Shown: in pieces, positions 1-7,635 of the stretch
Layout: each line of letters starts with the position of its first letter
How positions within the stretch are numbered: the first letter of the stretch is position 1
Program-made: the position numbers and the translations under genes
Assembly: GCF_042657365.1 (NCBI RefSeq)
Contig: NZ_JBHSKT010000004.1
Span: 124,001 to 188,000 of the forward strand
DNA length: 64,000 nt
DNA from: Adhaeribacter_A terreus
GTDB lineage: Bacteria > Bacteroidota > Bacteroidia > Cytophagales > Hymenobacteraceae
Direction of reading: 5' to 3'
The notes under the pieces: generated by a model
The model's input: the letters and a program-made list of their open reading frames with translations, nothing else
What the model was told of the DNA's origin: nothing
Database searches by the model: none

Positions 1-516
1 CGGGCAAACCGGGTAGATTTTCTGCTTGATATTGCCAGAATTTGCCAGGAAAAGAATCTGCAACAGGTAAAATTCATAATTGCCGGCAGCGGCGCAGAAA
101 GCAGGCATCTGAAGCAGAAAGCGCAAAAATTAAACCTGCACAACGTAGAATTTGCGGGCCATTTCAACCGGAAACAGGTGCAGAAATTACTGAACCGTTC
201 GGCGGCTACATATACTTCATTCGATAAAATTCCGGTGCTGCAAACCAACAGTCCGAACAAATTCTTCGATAGCCTTGCCGCCGGAAAACTTTGCCTGGTA
301 AATACCAATGGCTGGCTGCAGGATCTGGTAGAAAAAAATAACTGTGGTTTTTACGCCGACCCGCACCAACCGGCAGTTTTTGTGCAAAAATTGCTACCGT
401 TTTTAACCGACGCGACATTTTTAAAAACCTGCCAGCAGAATGCCCGCAATTTAGCCGAACAGGAATTCTCACGGGAAAAATTAAGCCGCCAATTTGTTTC
501 GCTTTTTGGTCAATAA
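1..516 (+). CDS. Glycosyltransferase, C-terminal part (5' truncated by window edge)
   Basis: Reading frame 1 is open from the first base to a TAA at 514-516, so the gene starts upstream of the window. The visible 171 residues have the GT-B C-terminal pattern of group 1 glycosyltransferases: a beta-strand ending in FIIAGSG, then VEFAGHF, then a region with NKFFDSLAAGK and GFYADPHQP, which is where family members bind the nucleotide-sugar. The usual EX7E motif is altered, with F-D-S-L-A-A-G-K in place of E-a-m-a-a-G. It probably transfers a sugar to an envelope or surface polysaccharide; donor and acceptor cannot be told. A bidirectional terminator follows. Confidence 0.8.
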   Translation, partial: RANRVDFLLDIARICQEKNLQQVKFIIAGSGAESRHLKQKAQKLNLHNVEFAGHFNRKQVQKLLNRSAATYTSFDKIPVLQTNSPNKFFDSLAAGKLCLVNTNGWLQDLVEKNNCGFYADPHQPAVFVQKLLPFLTDATFLKTCQQNARNLAEQEFSREKLSRQFVSLFGQ

Positions 517-598
517 ATCTAAAGCAAAACTTTCAGAAAGCTTGTTCATTTTTGAGTAGCGACTTTTTCAAAACGCCAATCCTTATATTTCAAACCAT

Positions 599-632
599 AA
601 AAAAAGCCTTCCCGGTTTAAAGAAGGCTTTTT
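599..632. terminator. Bidirectional intrinsic terminator
   Basis: An inverted repeat, AAAAAGCCTTC and GAAGGCTTTTT, separated by about 10 bases lies between two convergent genes (the glycosyltransferase and gldB). Both strands end the stem in a T-run, so it can serve both. Confidence 0.85.
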
Positions 633-636
633 GCAC

Positions 637-1635
637 TTACGGTTTCTTCGGTTTATACCGCGATTCGTTCAGTATTTTTTGCGCATTGGTTTCATTCATG
701 AGTTGCTGCAGCGTTACTTCCGGATGCTCTTCCATGTATTTCCGCACAATTTGCCAGCCAACCCAAACCCCGATCCGGCCCGGGCACTGTTTGCCGATTT
801 CCGGTACGTTCGGGCGTTCGCCTACGTATTTCTTTATTTTGAATTGTTCGGTCTCAAACAACAAGCCTTTCTCTACAAAATGGCCCCAGATGCGTTCCTG
901 GTTGTAATATACATCGGCCATTTGCTGGTTGGTGTAGCCAATTATAAGCGAATCGGGCGTGCAGGGCAGCATTCTCTGCGTGAAGTACAACGACTTTCCG
1001 TTCGCGATCATTTCTCCGAGCATGGTGCTGTTTTCCGGGTCGGTTTTATTGTATTTATCAGAAATCAGCAACACTGTAGTTGGCACTACATACGGTTTGT
1101 CGTAACGGTAAAGAATATATTTGGGAAACGGCGGACGGTATTTCGCTTTCGGACCAATGAAAAAATCGAGGCCCCAAACCAGCAAGCTATCGTCTAAATA
1201 AAGATCCTGGCCCATACCGGTTACGAAAGTTGCCAGTTGCGGAATTTTGGTTTCCGGATAGTAATATTTCAGGTGTTTAAAAGCCGTTTCCAGATCCGTT
1301 TCAAGCACATCCAGATCCTTAAAACGTTCGTCGGCGTCGCTGGCCAGCTGCTTCAGATTCGGCTCGGTGGCCATGCCGTACAAATTATCCACCAGTTCAT
1401 CTTCGGTCTGGTAGCGTTTGCGTTGCAGAAAACGGTCTGCAAAAAGCGGGTGTTTTTTCAGAAAAGCCGAAACTTCTTCTTTAGATTTAACGCTGAATAA
1501 CTCTTTTTCCAGGCGTTGGGCTTCAAAATCAACCTTAATATCAGCAATTTCGGAAGGTATTTCGCATTTGTTTTTCTGACATCCAAAAACCGCCAATAGC
1601 GTACAGCAAAACAATAATATATTTGAAATTCGCAT
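637..1635 (-). CDS. gldB: Gliding motility lipoprotein GldB
   Basis: 332 residues with a lipoprotein signal peptide (MRISNILLFCCTLLAVFGC, acylated Cys at 19). The length and sequence style, including the N-terminal half with KHPLFADRFLQ and the C-terminal GRIGVWVGWQIVRKYME, fit GldB, a lipoprotein needed for gliding in Flavobacterium johnsoniae. GldB-like proteins also occur in non-gliding Bacteroidota with type IX secretion, so gliding itself is not proved. It is a single gene, away from gldD/gldE in this window. The start ATG is the first in frame. It is divergent from the barrel gene at 1710 with about 75 bases between. Confidence 0.85.
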   Translation of the reverse strand: MRISNILLFCCTLLAVFGCQKNKCEIPSEIADIKVDFEAQRLEKELFSVKSKEEVSAFLKKHPLFADRFLQRKRYQTEDELVDNLYGMATEPNLKQLASDADERFKDLDVLETDLETAFKHLKYYYPETKIPQLATFVTGMGQDLYLDDSLLVWGLDFFIGPKAKYRPPFPKYILYRYDKPYVVPTTVLLISDKYNKTDPENSTMLGEMIANGKSLYFTQRMLPCTPDSLIIGYTNQQMADVYYNQERIWGHFVEKGLLFETEQFKIKKYVGERPNVPEIGKQCPGRIGVWVGWQIVRKYMEEHPEVTLQQLMNETNAQKILNESRYKPKKP

Positions 1636-1709
1636 TATTTTCTATCTTTATCGCAAATTAGAAACGAATTTACGAAGAGTAACTTATTTATCCTTATTTA
1701 ATATCTGCT

Positions 1710-2408
1710 ATGAAAAAGCTTACCCTGATGGCCGCTTTTGTTTTTGCCGCCTTCTTCTCTCACGCTCAGGATGTGGAATCTGATACCGGCCTGGAAATTG
1801 GCTTAAAAGTATCGCCGGCAATTGCTACGAACCGCTTTCAGGCACCTTTCCGCTTTAACTTCGAAAACGAAAACGCAAAGCTTCGCGGTAGCTTCGGATT
1901 AGTGCTCGATTATTTTTTCGGTAAGAATTACGCGTTTAATACCGGTTTGGAATACAGCGTTAAAGGCGGAAAAATAAAATATACATCCAGCCAGGCCACC
2001 GATACAACGGCAGCAGTAAAAACCACAGATGAGCTGAATATTCAATACCTGGCGGTTCCGCTTGGCATTAAACTTTACACCAACGAAGTAGCCACCGATA
2101 CACGTGTTTATTTCAACTTAGGTACCTCCCTGAATTTCCGGATCTCTTCTAAAATTAACGGCGATAACTTTTACGGCCAGAATAATGACGAGATAAAAGC
2201 CAACAAACGCTATAATTTCTTCGAAGCCGATGCCATTATTGGAGCCGGTGCCGAATGGCAATTGGGCACGAACACCAAATTTTTTGGCGGGCTTTCTTAT
2301 CACCGCGGTTTAATTGATATTGACCGGTATTATGAAAAAGCCCTGAATGAAAAAGACATTGCAATTCGCAGCAATACGTTTGCGTTAGATCTTGGCCTGA
2401 AATTCTAA
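1710..2408 (+). CDS. Outer membrane beta-barrel protein (PorT/OMP_b-brl-like)
   Basis: 232 residues. A signal peptide (to about residue 19, ending FFSHAQ) is followed by alternating amphipathic strands: LEIGLKVSPAIAT, GSFGLVLDYFF, FNTGLEYSVKGG, IQYLAVPLGIKLYT, VYFNLGTSLNFRIS, ADAIIGAGAEWQLG, TKFFGGLSYHRGLIDI and a terminal strand ending LDLGLKF. The hydrophobic C-terminal Phe is typical of BAM substrates. The IQYLAVPLGIKLYTN pattern is characteristic of small 8-strand barrels abundant in Bacteroidota. The specific role is unknown. A terminator and one copy of the 27-bp dispersed element follow directly. Confidence 0.8.
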   Translation: MKKLTLMAAFVFAAFFSHAQDVESDTGLEIGLKVSPAIATNRFQAPFRFNFENENAKLRGSFGLVLDYFFGKNYAFNTGLEYSVKGGKIKYTSSQATDTTAAVKTTDELNIQYLAVPLGIKLYTNEVATDTRVYFNLGTSLNFRISSKINGDNFYGQNNDEIKANKRYNFFEADAIIGAGAEWQLGTNTKFFGGLSYHRGLIDIDRYYEKALNEKDIAIRSNTFALDLGLKF

Positions 2409-2411
2409 ACC

Positions 2412-2438
2412 AAAACGGTATCCTTTTAAGCTAAAAAA
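2412..2438 (+). repeat. 27-bp dispersed element, copy 1
   Basis: Matches A4-YGSTAKSV-T4-N7-A4 with core CGGTATCC. It begins 4 bases after the stop codon of the barrel gene. See the first finding for the family. Confidence 0.8.
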
Positions 2439-2442
2439 TTCA

Positions 2443-2477
2443 AAGCCACAGTTCAGAAATGAGCCGTGGCTTTTTTA
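2443..2477 (+). terminator. Intrinsic terminator of the barrel gene
   Basis: AAGCCAC and GTGGCTT arms with about 15 bases between, followed by a T-run on the plus strand. Confidence 0.75.
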
Positions 2478-2495
2478 TTTATGCTTCATTTTGAT

Positions 2496-2522
2496 TTTTC
2501 CAGGCTTAAACCCTACCATTTT
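2496..2522 (-). repeat. 27-bp dispersed element, copy 2
   Basis: Reverse orientation with core TGGTAGGG (first base T instead of C); TAAA replaces the middle A-block. It lies between two terminators in a convergent gap. Confidence 0.75.
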
Positions 2523-2540
2523 TTCTGACATTTCAGACAT

Positions 2541-2579
2541 AAAAAAACCTCACAACTTCAGACGAAATTGTGAGGTTTA
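2541..2579 (-). terminator. Terminator of rng
   Basis: AAACCTCACAA and TTGTGAGGTTT form an 11-bp stem. Read on the minus strand it is followed by a T7 run. Its sequence resembles the hairpin at 48151. Confidence 0.8.
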
Positions 2580-2588
2580 ATAAGTTAG

Positions 2589-2615
2589 TTTTTAGCTTGA
2601 AAAGCCTACCATTTT
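2589..2615 (-). repeat. 27-bp dispersed element, copy 3 (supplies the rng stop codon)
   Basis: Reverse orientation with core TGGTAGGC. Its last T-block overlaps 2614-2616, the complement of the TAA stop of rng, so the end of the coding frame lies inside the element. Confidence 0.75.
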
Positions 2616-4224
2616 AATCGACTTCAGCGTGCTGGTGCTTATCCTGCATGGAATTTACTTCGCCCGCACTGGAATGCAGCTCAATTTCTTCGCCGCGTTC
2701 ATCCACCACTTTAAAATCGGTTAAGCCCAATGAAGTGTCTTTCATTACCTTTACCCATTTCAGGTAGCGGGTGTACCACTTCATCTGCCGCGAAATAAGG
2801 CCTTTTGTGTAATACGCGTGTAAGAACGGATGCACAAAAAGCGTAATACCGCGCTGGTTCTGGTTCGTGAGCAGGTCGGCAATAGTATCGTCGATCTGAT
2901 CGGTAACCAGAATGCTGGCCGAAATTTTACCGGTTCCGTGGCAGGTCGGGCAAACTTCGCCGGTGGCAATATTCTGCTCCGGACGCACGCGTTGCCGCGT
3001 GATCTGCATCAAACCGAATTTCGAGATCGGAAGAATGGTGTACTTCGAGCGGTCGTACTTCATTTCTTCTTTCATCACCTCGAAAACCCGGTTCCGGTTC
3101 TCGGCCGACTTCATATCGATAAAATCGCAGACAATGATGCCGCCAATATCGCGTAAACGCAACTGCCGGGCAATTTCACGGGCTGCCATCGTATTCACGT
3201 TCAGGGCGGTAGCTTCCTGATCGCTTTCCGAATTCGATTTATTGCCACTGTTTACGTCTATTACGTGCAGGGCCTCGGTATGCTCTATAACTAAATAGCC
3301 GCCGCCCGGTATCGTTACCGTTTTGCCGAACAACGCTTTCAATTGTTTCTCGATCCCGAAGTGCTCAAACGTTTTTACCTTACCGGTATAATGCTTCAGG
3401 ATCTTTAATTTGTCAGGCGCGATCTTCGTCAGGTACGCCTTAATTTCGTCGTGCATCTCTGCATTATCGACGATGATGCTGTCAAAACTTTCGTTTAGAA
3501 TGTCTCTCAATATGGAGGACGAACGGCCCAGTTCGCCGATAATCTTATCGCGATCTTTAGCTGTCCGGAGAACTTTAAAACCTTCTTCCCAGTTCGCAAC
3601 CATGCTGCGAAGGTCTTTGTCGAGCTCGGCAACTTCTTTGCCTTCAGCTACTGTGCGGATGATAACGCCAAAGTTTTCAGGCTTTATAGACGTAATCAAC
3701 CTTTTCAGGCGCTGGCGCTCTTCTTTGCTGACGATCTTTTTGGAAACGCTTACCGTGTTTGAGAACGGAACAAGCACCAAATAACGACCGGCCAGGGAAA
3801 TTTCACAGGATAAACGCGGGCCTTTGGTGGAAATAGGTTCTTTAACGATCTGAACAAGTACCTGCTGGCCTTTTTTCAGAACGTCGGCCATTTTGCCGAG
3901 CTTGTCTATTTCCGGCTCGAATTTGAATCCGGTAAGTTTTGCAGTTGCATTTTTCTGGCTTTGCGTCTGCTTTACGTATTTATTGAGCGAACGAATCTGT
4001 ACACCCAGGTCGTGGTAATGCAGAAAGGCGTCTTTCTGATACCCGATATCGATAAAAGCAGCGTTCAGCCCCGGCATTACTTTTTTTACAGAACCCAGGA
4101 AAATATCTCCCACGGTGTAGTTGGTATCATTCTTTTCGTAATGATACTCAACCAGCCGTTTGTCCTGCAATAAAGCAATGCGCTCTCCATCCTGAGTAGA
4201 ATTGATAATTAATTCGTTACTCAA
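2614..4224 (-). CDS. rng: Ribonuclease G (RNase E/G family)
   Basis: 536 residues, typical for RNase G. The N-terminal half carries an S1 RNA-binding segment (about residues 35-125, VGDIFLGSVKKVMPGLNAAF). The catalytic DNase I-like subdomain has HVIDVNSG and GIIVCDFIDM, whose aspartates bind Mg2+ in the family. The Zn-link motif CPTCHGTG (about residue 425) holds the dimer. It cleaves single-stranded RNA near 5' ends for rRNA maturation and mRNA decay. It is downstream of HU, the TPR gene and the 29-residue basic protein on the same strand. The start ATG encodes MSNELIINSTQ, the usual Bacteroidota N terminus. Confidence 0.95.
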   Translation of the reverse strand: MSNELIINSTQDGERIALLQDKRLVEYHYEKNDTNYTVGDIFLGSVKKVMPGLNAAFIDIGYQKDAFLHYHDLGVQIRSLNKYVKQTQSQKNATAKLTGFKFEPEIDKLGKMADVLKKGQQVLVQIVKEPISTKGPRLSCEISLAGRYLVLVPFSNTVSVSKKIVSKEERQRLKRLITSIKPENFGVIIRTVAEGKEVAELDKDLRSMVANWEEGFKVLRTAKDRDKIIGELGRSSSILRDILNESFDSIIVDNAEMHDEIKAYLTKIAPDKLKILKHYTGKVKTFEHFGIEKQLKALFGKTVTIPGGGYLVIEHTEALHVIDVNSGNKSNSESDQEATALNVNTMAAREIARQLRLRDIGGIIVCDFIDMKSAENRNRVFEVMKEEMKYDRSKYTILPISKFGLMQITRQRVRPEQNIATGEVCPTCHGTGKISASILVTDQIDDTIADLLTNQNQRGITLFVHPFLHAYYTKGLISRQMKWYTRYLKWVKVMKDTSLGLTDFKVVDERGEEIELHSSAGEVNSMQDKHQHAEVD

Positions 4225-4258
4225 TTTTTCAGGGATTTATGGATGAACAAATGTACCA

Positions 4259-4290
4259 AAGCCCACCCCGCGTAGCAAGGTGGGCTTTCT
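4259..4290. terminator. Hairpin between the basic protein gene and rng
   Basis: AGCCCACC and GGTGGGCT arms around a GCGTAG-rich loop. T-runs are short (three on either side), so it could be an attenuating or processing hairpin rather than a full stop. Confidence 0.5.
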
Positions 4291-4305
4291 AAAAGAAGCG
4301 GTTAA

Positions 4306-4395
4306 TTACTTCTTCTTATGACGGTTTTTTCTAAGGCGTTTCTTTCTCTTGTGAGTTGAGATCTTATGTCTTTTTCTTTTCTTTCCGCAAGGCAT
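4306..4395 (-). CDS. 29-residue basic protein, AURKAIP1/COX24-domain-like (mS38-like)
   Basis: A 90-base frame runs from ATG (complement of 4393-4395) to TAA (complement of 4306-4308). The product starts MPCGKKRKRHKISTHKRKKR and ends RKNRHKKK, with 19 Lys/Arg of 29. Very short proteins of this form are annotated across Bacteroidota as AURKAIP1/COX24-domain proteins, related to mitoribosomal protein mS38, and are thus likely small-subunit ribosomal components; that role is inferred from family knowledge. It is too short for ordinary ORF calling. It lies between the TPR gene and rng on the same strand, and the start is preceded by an A/T-rich leader. Confidence 0.85.
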   Translation of the reverse strand: MPCGKKRKRHKISTHKRKKRLRKNRHKKK

Positions 4396-4440
4396 AGTAT
4401 TAGATTATTTAATTATTAAAAATAAGTTTACTCAAAATTT

Positions 4441-5316
4441 TTACTGAAGCTTCTTTAAGTATTCATCTACCGAAGCATGAAGCTCCGGATCGTTTTTCAG
4501 GGTTTTCACCTTCTTGAATACTTCAATGGCTTCGGCTTTCTTGCCGGTTTCTGCTAAAGAAACACCCAGGTAGAAATTACCGTTCACGTTTTTCGGATCC
4601 AGCTCCACCAGTTTCCGGAAACGATCTGCCGCTTTATCGAACTGGCGGCTCTGCAACGATAAGTAACCCATATTATAGATCGCCTTTTCGTTGTTCGGAT
4701 CTTTTTCCAGCACTTCGCGCAGCAACGCAATACCTTTCATTGGAGCAGGGCCCGCAATATAGGTCATCGCCAGGTTCGTTTTAGCATCGAGGTTATCCGG
4801 GTTCGCTTTCAGCACTTTATCGTACATTGCCTGTACTTTTTCGCTTAAAAACTTCGTCCTTTCTTCGGTTGCCGCAAAGCTGAAAGCTTCGAAATACTGG
4901 TCGCCGGCTTTTTCAAAATTCTGTTCGGTAGGTTTTATGCTGGCTACAGTTTCGTAGTAATAACCAGCGCTATCGAACTTACTGATCTGCTGATATTTCT
5001 GACCAAGTTCAGCCGCAAGCGAAACTTTAACGTTGGCATCCTGCTCGATCTCGAACCGGTTGCGCAGCGTTGCAATTTCCTGCAGTTGTTCTTTCGAAGC
5101 AGCCGTATGCGCTGCAGGTTCATCGGAAGGGTGCTCGCCCGGCGCATGATCGTGGCCGGAATGATCTTCTTCAGTTGCTGCTTTATCGCGGTTAGCGGTT
5201 GCGCCCGTCAGATCAGCTTTCTTATCATCTTTATTAATAACCACTTTCGGCAAAAAGAACATACCAATAACCAGCACTAATGCAACAACAATTACAACAA
5301 TCTGGGATCTTGACAT
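4441..5316 (-). CDS. Membrane-anchored TPR protein
   Basis: 291 residues. One N-terminal membrane helix (IVVIVVALVLVIGMFFLP, residues 6-23) is followed by a charged low-complexity linker with a His-rich stretch (DHSGHDHAPGEHPSDEP). Then come tetratricopeptide repeats from about residue 85 to the end, for example NEKAIYNMGYLSLQSRQFDK and NVNGNFYLGVSLAETGKKAE. The domain would face the periplasm if the anchor is N-in. It is a conserved neighbour of HU and rng in this phylum as far as I recall; partner unknown. The His/Asp-rich linker could bind metal, but this is speculative. Confidence 0.8.
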   Translation of the reverse strand: MSRSQIVVIVVALVLVIGMFFLPKVVINKDDKKADLTGATANRDKAATEEDHSGHDHAPGEHPSDEPAAHTAASKEQLQEIATLRNRFEIEQDANVKVSLAAELGQKYQQISKFDSAGYYYETVASIKPTEQNFEKAGDQYFEAFSFAATEERTKFLSEKVQAMYDKVLKANPDNLDAKTNLAMTYIAGPAPMKGIALLREVLEKDPNNEKAIYNMGYLSLQSRQFDKAADRFRKLVELDPKNVNGNFYLGVSLAETGKKAEAIEVFKKVKTLKNDPELHASVDEYLKKLQ

Positions 5317-5385
5317 TTCGGTTACTTTTCTCCGGAGTTTAATCGGTTAAAAATCAATAGAAAGCGCAAAAATACGCAAAAAACC

Positions 5386-5691
5386 TTAGGCAGCTACTTC
5401 TTCCTTGATCTTTTTGCTGTTTTTTATCTTCTGAACGAAAGTTTTAGACGGCTTGAAGCTTGGAATAAAATGCTCGTCGATGATAATAGAGGTGTTTTTA
5501 GAGATGTTACGCGCTACTTTACGAGCTCTTTTTTTGTTTACAAAGCTACCAAAGCCTCTCACATAAATATTATTCCCGTCTGCCATAGAGTCTTTCACTA
5601 CTTTGAAAAACGCTTCTACGGTCGCCTGCACATCAGATTTCTCAATTCCGGTCTTGTCAGCAATTTCTGATATTACTTCTGCTTTTGTCAC
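5386..5691 (-). CDS. HU/IHF-family DNA-binding protein
   Basis: 101 residues. MTKAEVISEIADKTGIEKSD starts the helical dimer domain, and GFGSFVNKKRARKVARN is the beta-arm entry. The arm tip has SIIIDEHFIPSFKPSK, where IIDEHFIP replaces the usual i-kIPa-rvp-F-pG. A lysine-rich tail (KKIKEEVAA) is seen in Bacteroidota HU. It bends and compacts DNA as a dimer. It is the first gene of the rightmost minus-strand set, with a TACCTTTG -7 box 85 bases upstream. Confidence 0.92.
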   Translation of the reverse strand: MTKAEVISEIADKTGIEKSDVQATVEAFFKVVKDSMADGNNIYVRGFGSFVNKKRARKVARNISKNTSIIIDEHFIPSFKPSKTFVQKIKNSKKIKEEVAA

Positions 5692-5775
5692 TTTATTTAT
5701 TCGTTTAAGTTAATTTTTTTCTTTTCGAAATGCCCAAACTCGCTTTTCTTCATGCAGTTGATGCAAATCGGGGCA

Positions 5776-5783
5776 CAAAGGTA
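5776..5783 (-). promoter_or_regulatory. -7 box of the HU promoter
   Basis: The minus strand reads TACCTTTG, an exact match to the Bacteroidota -7 consensus TAnnTTTG. No clear TTTG stands 19-21 bases further upstream. It implies a 5' leader of about 80 bases. Confidence 0.5.
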
Positions 5784-5861
5784 AGCCTTATTTTGAATAT
5801 AAAAACTATTGCTGTTAAAATTTCCTGTCACCTTTTTACTTCATTATAAAGAGCTTATCTG

Positions 5862-5869
5862 TATTTTTG
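5862..5869 (+). promoter_or_regulatory. -7 box of the mutY promoter
   Basis: TATTTTTG matches TAnnTTTG and ends 18 bases before the mutY ATG. The -33 element is not obvious. Confidence 0.5.
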
Positions 5870-5887
5870 CGCATTAATAACTCATAA

Positions 5888-6970
5888 ATGCTGCTCCCCG
5901 AACCCGCTTTTTTTGCCGAAACCTTATTAAACTGGTACAAAAAGCATTTCCGCCCGCTGCCCTGGCGCGAAACCACCAACCCTTATGCTATCTGGCTTTC
6001 CGAAATTATACTGCAACAAACCCGTGTTAATCAGGGCCTCCCTTACTACCATACTTTTTTAGACGCCTACCCTACCGTTCATGACCTGGCTAATGCACCC
6101 GAAGACGAAGTATTGCGCCACTGGCAGGGTTTGGGTTATTACTCGCGGGCCAGAAACCTGCACCAGACGGCTAAATTCGTTTCCGAAGAACTAGGCGGTT
6201 TTTTCCCCGAAAACTATACCGATTTACTGAAACTGAAAGGCGTGGGAACCTACACGGCAGCCGCCATTGCCAGCTTTGCTTTTAAAGAACAGGTGGCGGT
6301 TTTAGATGGCAACGTTTTCCGGGTTTTGGCGCGCATTTTCGGTATTTCCGACGATATTCTGAGCCCGCTGGGCAAACGCACGTTTCAGGAACTGGCTAAT
6401 AAACTGGTGCCTGCCAACGAACCTGATACTTACAATCAGGCCATTATGGAATTCGGGGCTATACAGTGCACGCCGGTAATGCCCGATTGCCTGTTTTGTC
6501 CGTTTCAGGATCACTGCTACGCTTTTAAGCACGGGTTAGTGGCGGCATTGCCCCATAAAAGTAAAGCTAAAGCACCGCGCGTGCGCCATTTCCATTATTT
6601 CGTATTTCAGTTCGGCGAAGATTTTTACATGAAAAAACGTTTGCCTGGCGATATCTGGCAGGGGCTTTACGATTTTCATTTGCTGGAATCGGATACGAAA
6701 GCGCTGAGTTTAGATGAGATGATCGCTGAGCTGGGAATTTTGCACCAGGATGTGCCCATGCCGAACATCAAAATGCCATCGCCGGCTTATAAACATGTAT
6801 TGAGCCACCAGAAAGTTTTTGCCACTTTTTACCATATTCTGCTCGAGTCTCCGTTAAGCCAAGATGTAACAAATAACACCGGATTATCGTTGTACACCAC
6901 AACTGAAATGGAGCAATTACCAAAACCGGTACTTATAAATAATTATTTAAAAGACGCGATCTTTAAGTAA
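5888..6970 (+). CDS. mutY: A/G-specific adenine glycosylase MutY
   Basis: 360 residues. It removes adenine mispaired with 8-oxoguanine, then the product enters base-excision repair. The catalytic Glu is in WLSEIILQQTRV. The helix-hairpin-helix is LKGVGTYTAAAIASF, with the catalytic Asp in AVLDGNVFRVLAR. A [4Fe-4S] cluster is shown by Cys194, Cys201, Cys204 and Cys210 (C-X6-C-X2-C-X5-C). The C-terminal NUDIX-like domain recognises 8-oxoG. The length is normal. The gene is divergent from HU and first in the series mutY-ssb-gldE-gldD, an order often seen in Bacteroidota. Confidence 0.96.
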   Translation: MLLPEPAFFAETLLNWYKKHFRPLPWRETTNPYAIWLSEIILQQTRVNQGLPYYHTFLDAYPTVHDLANAPEDEVLRHWQGLGYYSRARNLHQTAKFVSEELGGFFPENYTDLLKLKGVGTYTAAAIASFAFKEQVAVLDGNVFRVLARIFGISDDILSPLGKRTFQELANKLVPANEPDTYNQAIMEFGAIQCTPVMPDCLFCPFQDHCYAFKHGLVAALPHKSKAKAPRVRHFHYFVFQFGEDFYMKKRLPGDIWQGLYDFHLLESDTKALSLDEMIAELGILHQDVPMPNIKMPSPAYKHVLSHQKVFATFYHILLESPLSQDVTNNTGLSLYTTTEMEQLPKPVLINNYLKDAIFK

Positions 6971-7047
6971 GTTTGGAGATTTGAAAATTTAAGAATCCCC
7001 AAACAAGTTAATGATTGAGAAAATTTGAAGAGTTGAAATAAGCGCTG

Positions 7048-7074
7048 AAAACGGTATGGTTTCGGGCTTAAAAA
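7048..7074 (+). repeat. 27-bp dispersed element, copy 4
   Basis: Core CGGTATGG, T-block TTTC, spacer GGGCTTA. It lies between mutY and ssb, 74 bases before the ssb start codon is reached from its end. Confidence 0.8.
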
Positions 7075-7150
7075 CTAAGTTTCATGTTCAGATTTTAATG
7101 CTTATATTTCAATTTCTTTTTCGTAATTTTTAATTTCAAATTAAAAAAAC

Positions 7151-7609
7151 ATGGCAGGAATTAACAAAGTAATACTGGTTGGCAACCTGGGCAAAGACCC
7201 GGAAGTGCGTCATCTGGAAAATAATGTAGCGGTAGCCACTTTTTCACTGGCCACTTCTGAAAGTTATAAAGACAAAAATGGCCAGCGCGTAGAAAAAACC
7301 GAGTGGCATAATATAGTAATGTGGCGCGGCCTGGCCGATGTAGCCGAAAAATTCCTGAAAAAAGGCCAGATGGTGTACATTGAAGGCAAGATCCGGAACC
7401 GAAGCTACCAGGATAAAGAAGGCCAGACCCGCTATACCACCGAAATTGTTGCCGACGAAATGACCATGCTGGGTGCGCGTCCGGATGGCGGCCAGGGCGG
7501 AAATACGTCTAACGCCGGTACACAAAGCACAGCCGCGCAAAATGCCGCTGCTCCGGTGGGCCATACACCGCCGGCTTACGAGGAAGAACCAGACGATCTT
7601 CCGTTTTAA
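7151..7609 (+). CDS. ssb: Single-stranded DNA-binding protein
   Basis: 152 residues. The N-terminal OB fold (about residues 1-110) begins MAGINKVILVGNLGKDPEVR and contains WHNIVMWRGLADVAEKFLKKG. A Gly/Asn/Ala-rich linker follows, then the acidic tip EEEPDDLPF that recruits repair and replication partners. It acts as a tetramer at forks and in recombination. The start is ATG after an AT-rich, A-rich leader, as usual in this phylum. gldE starts 27 bases after its stop, so the two are probably co-transcribed. Confidence 0.96.
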   Translation: MAGINKVILVGNLGKDPEVRHLENNVAVATFSLATSESYKDKNGQRVEKTEWHNIVMWRGLADVAEKFLKKGQMVYIEGKIRNRSYQDKEGQTRYTTEIVADEMTMLGARPDGGQGGNTSNAGTQSTAAQNAAAPVGHTPPAYEEEPDDLPF

Positions 7610-7635
7610 TATAAGTTTCACCTAACGTTTTTATT

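Noticed and set aside
631..1197. 188-codon plus-strand open frame opposite gldB
   Set aside because: It is the reverse complement of a convincing lipoprotein gene, has no domain or signal, and its composition follows the other strand.
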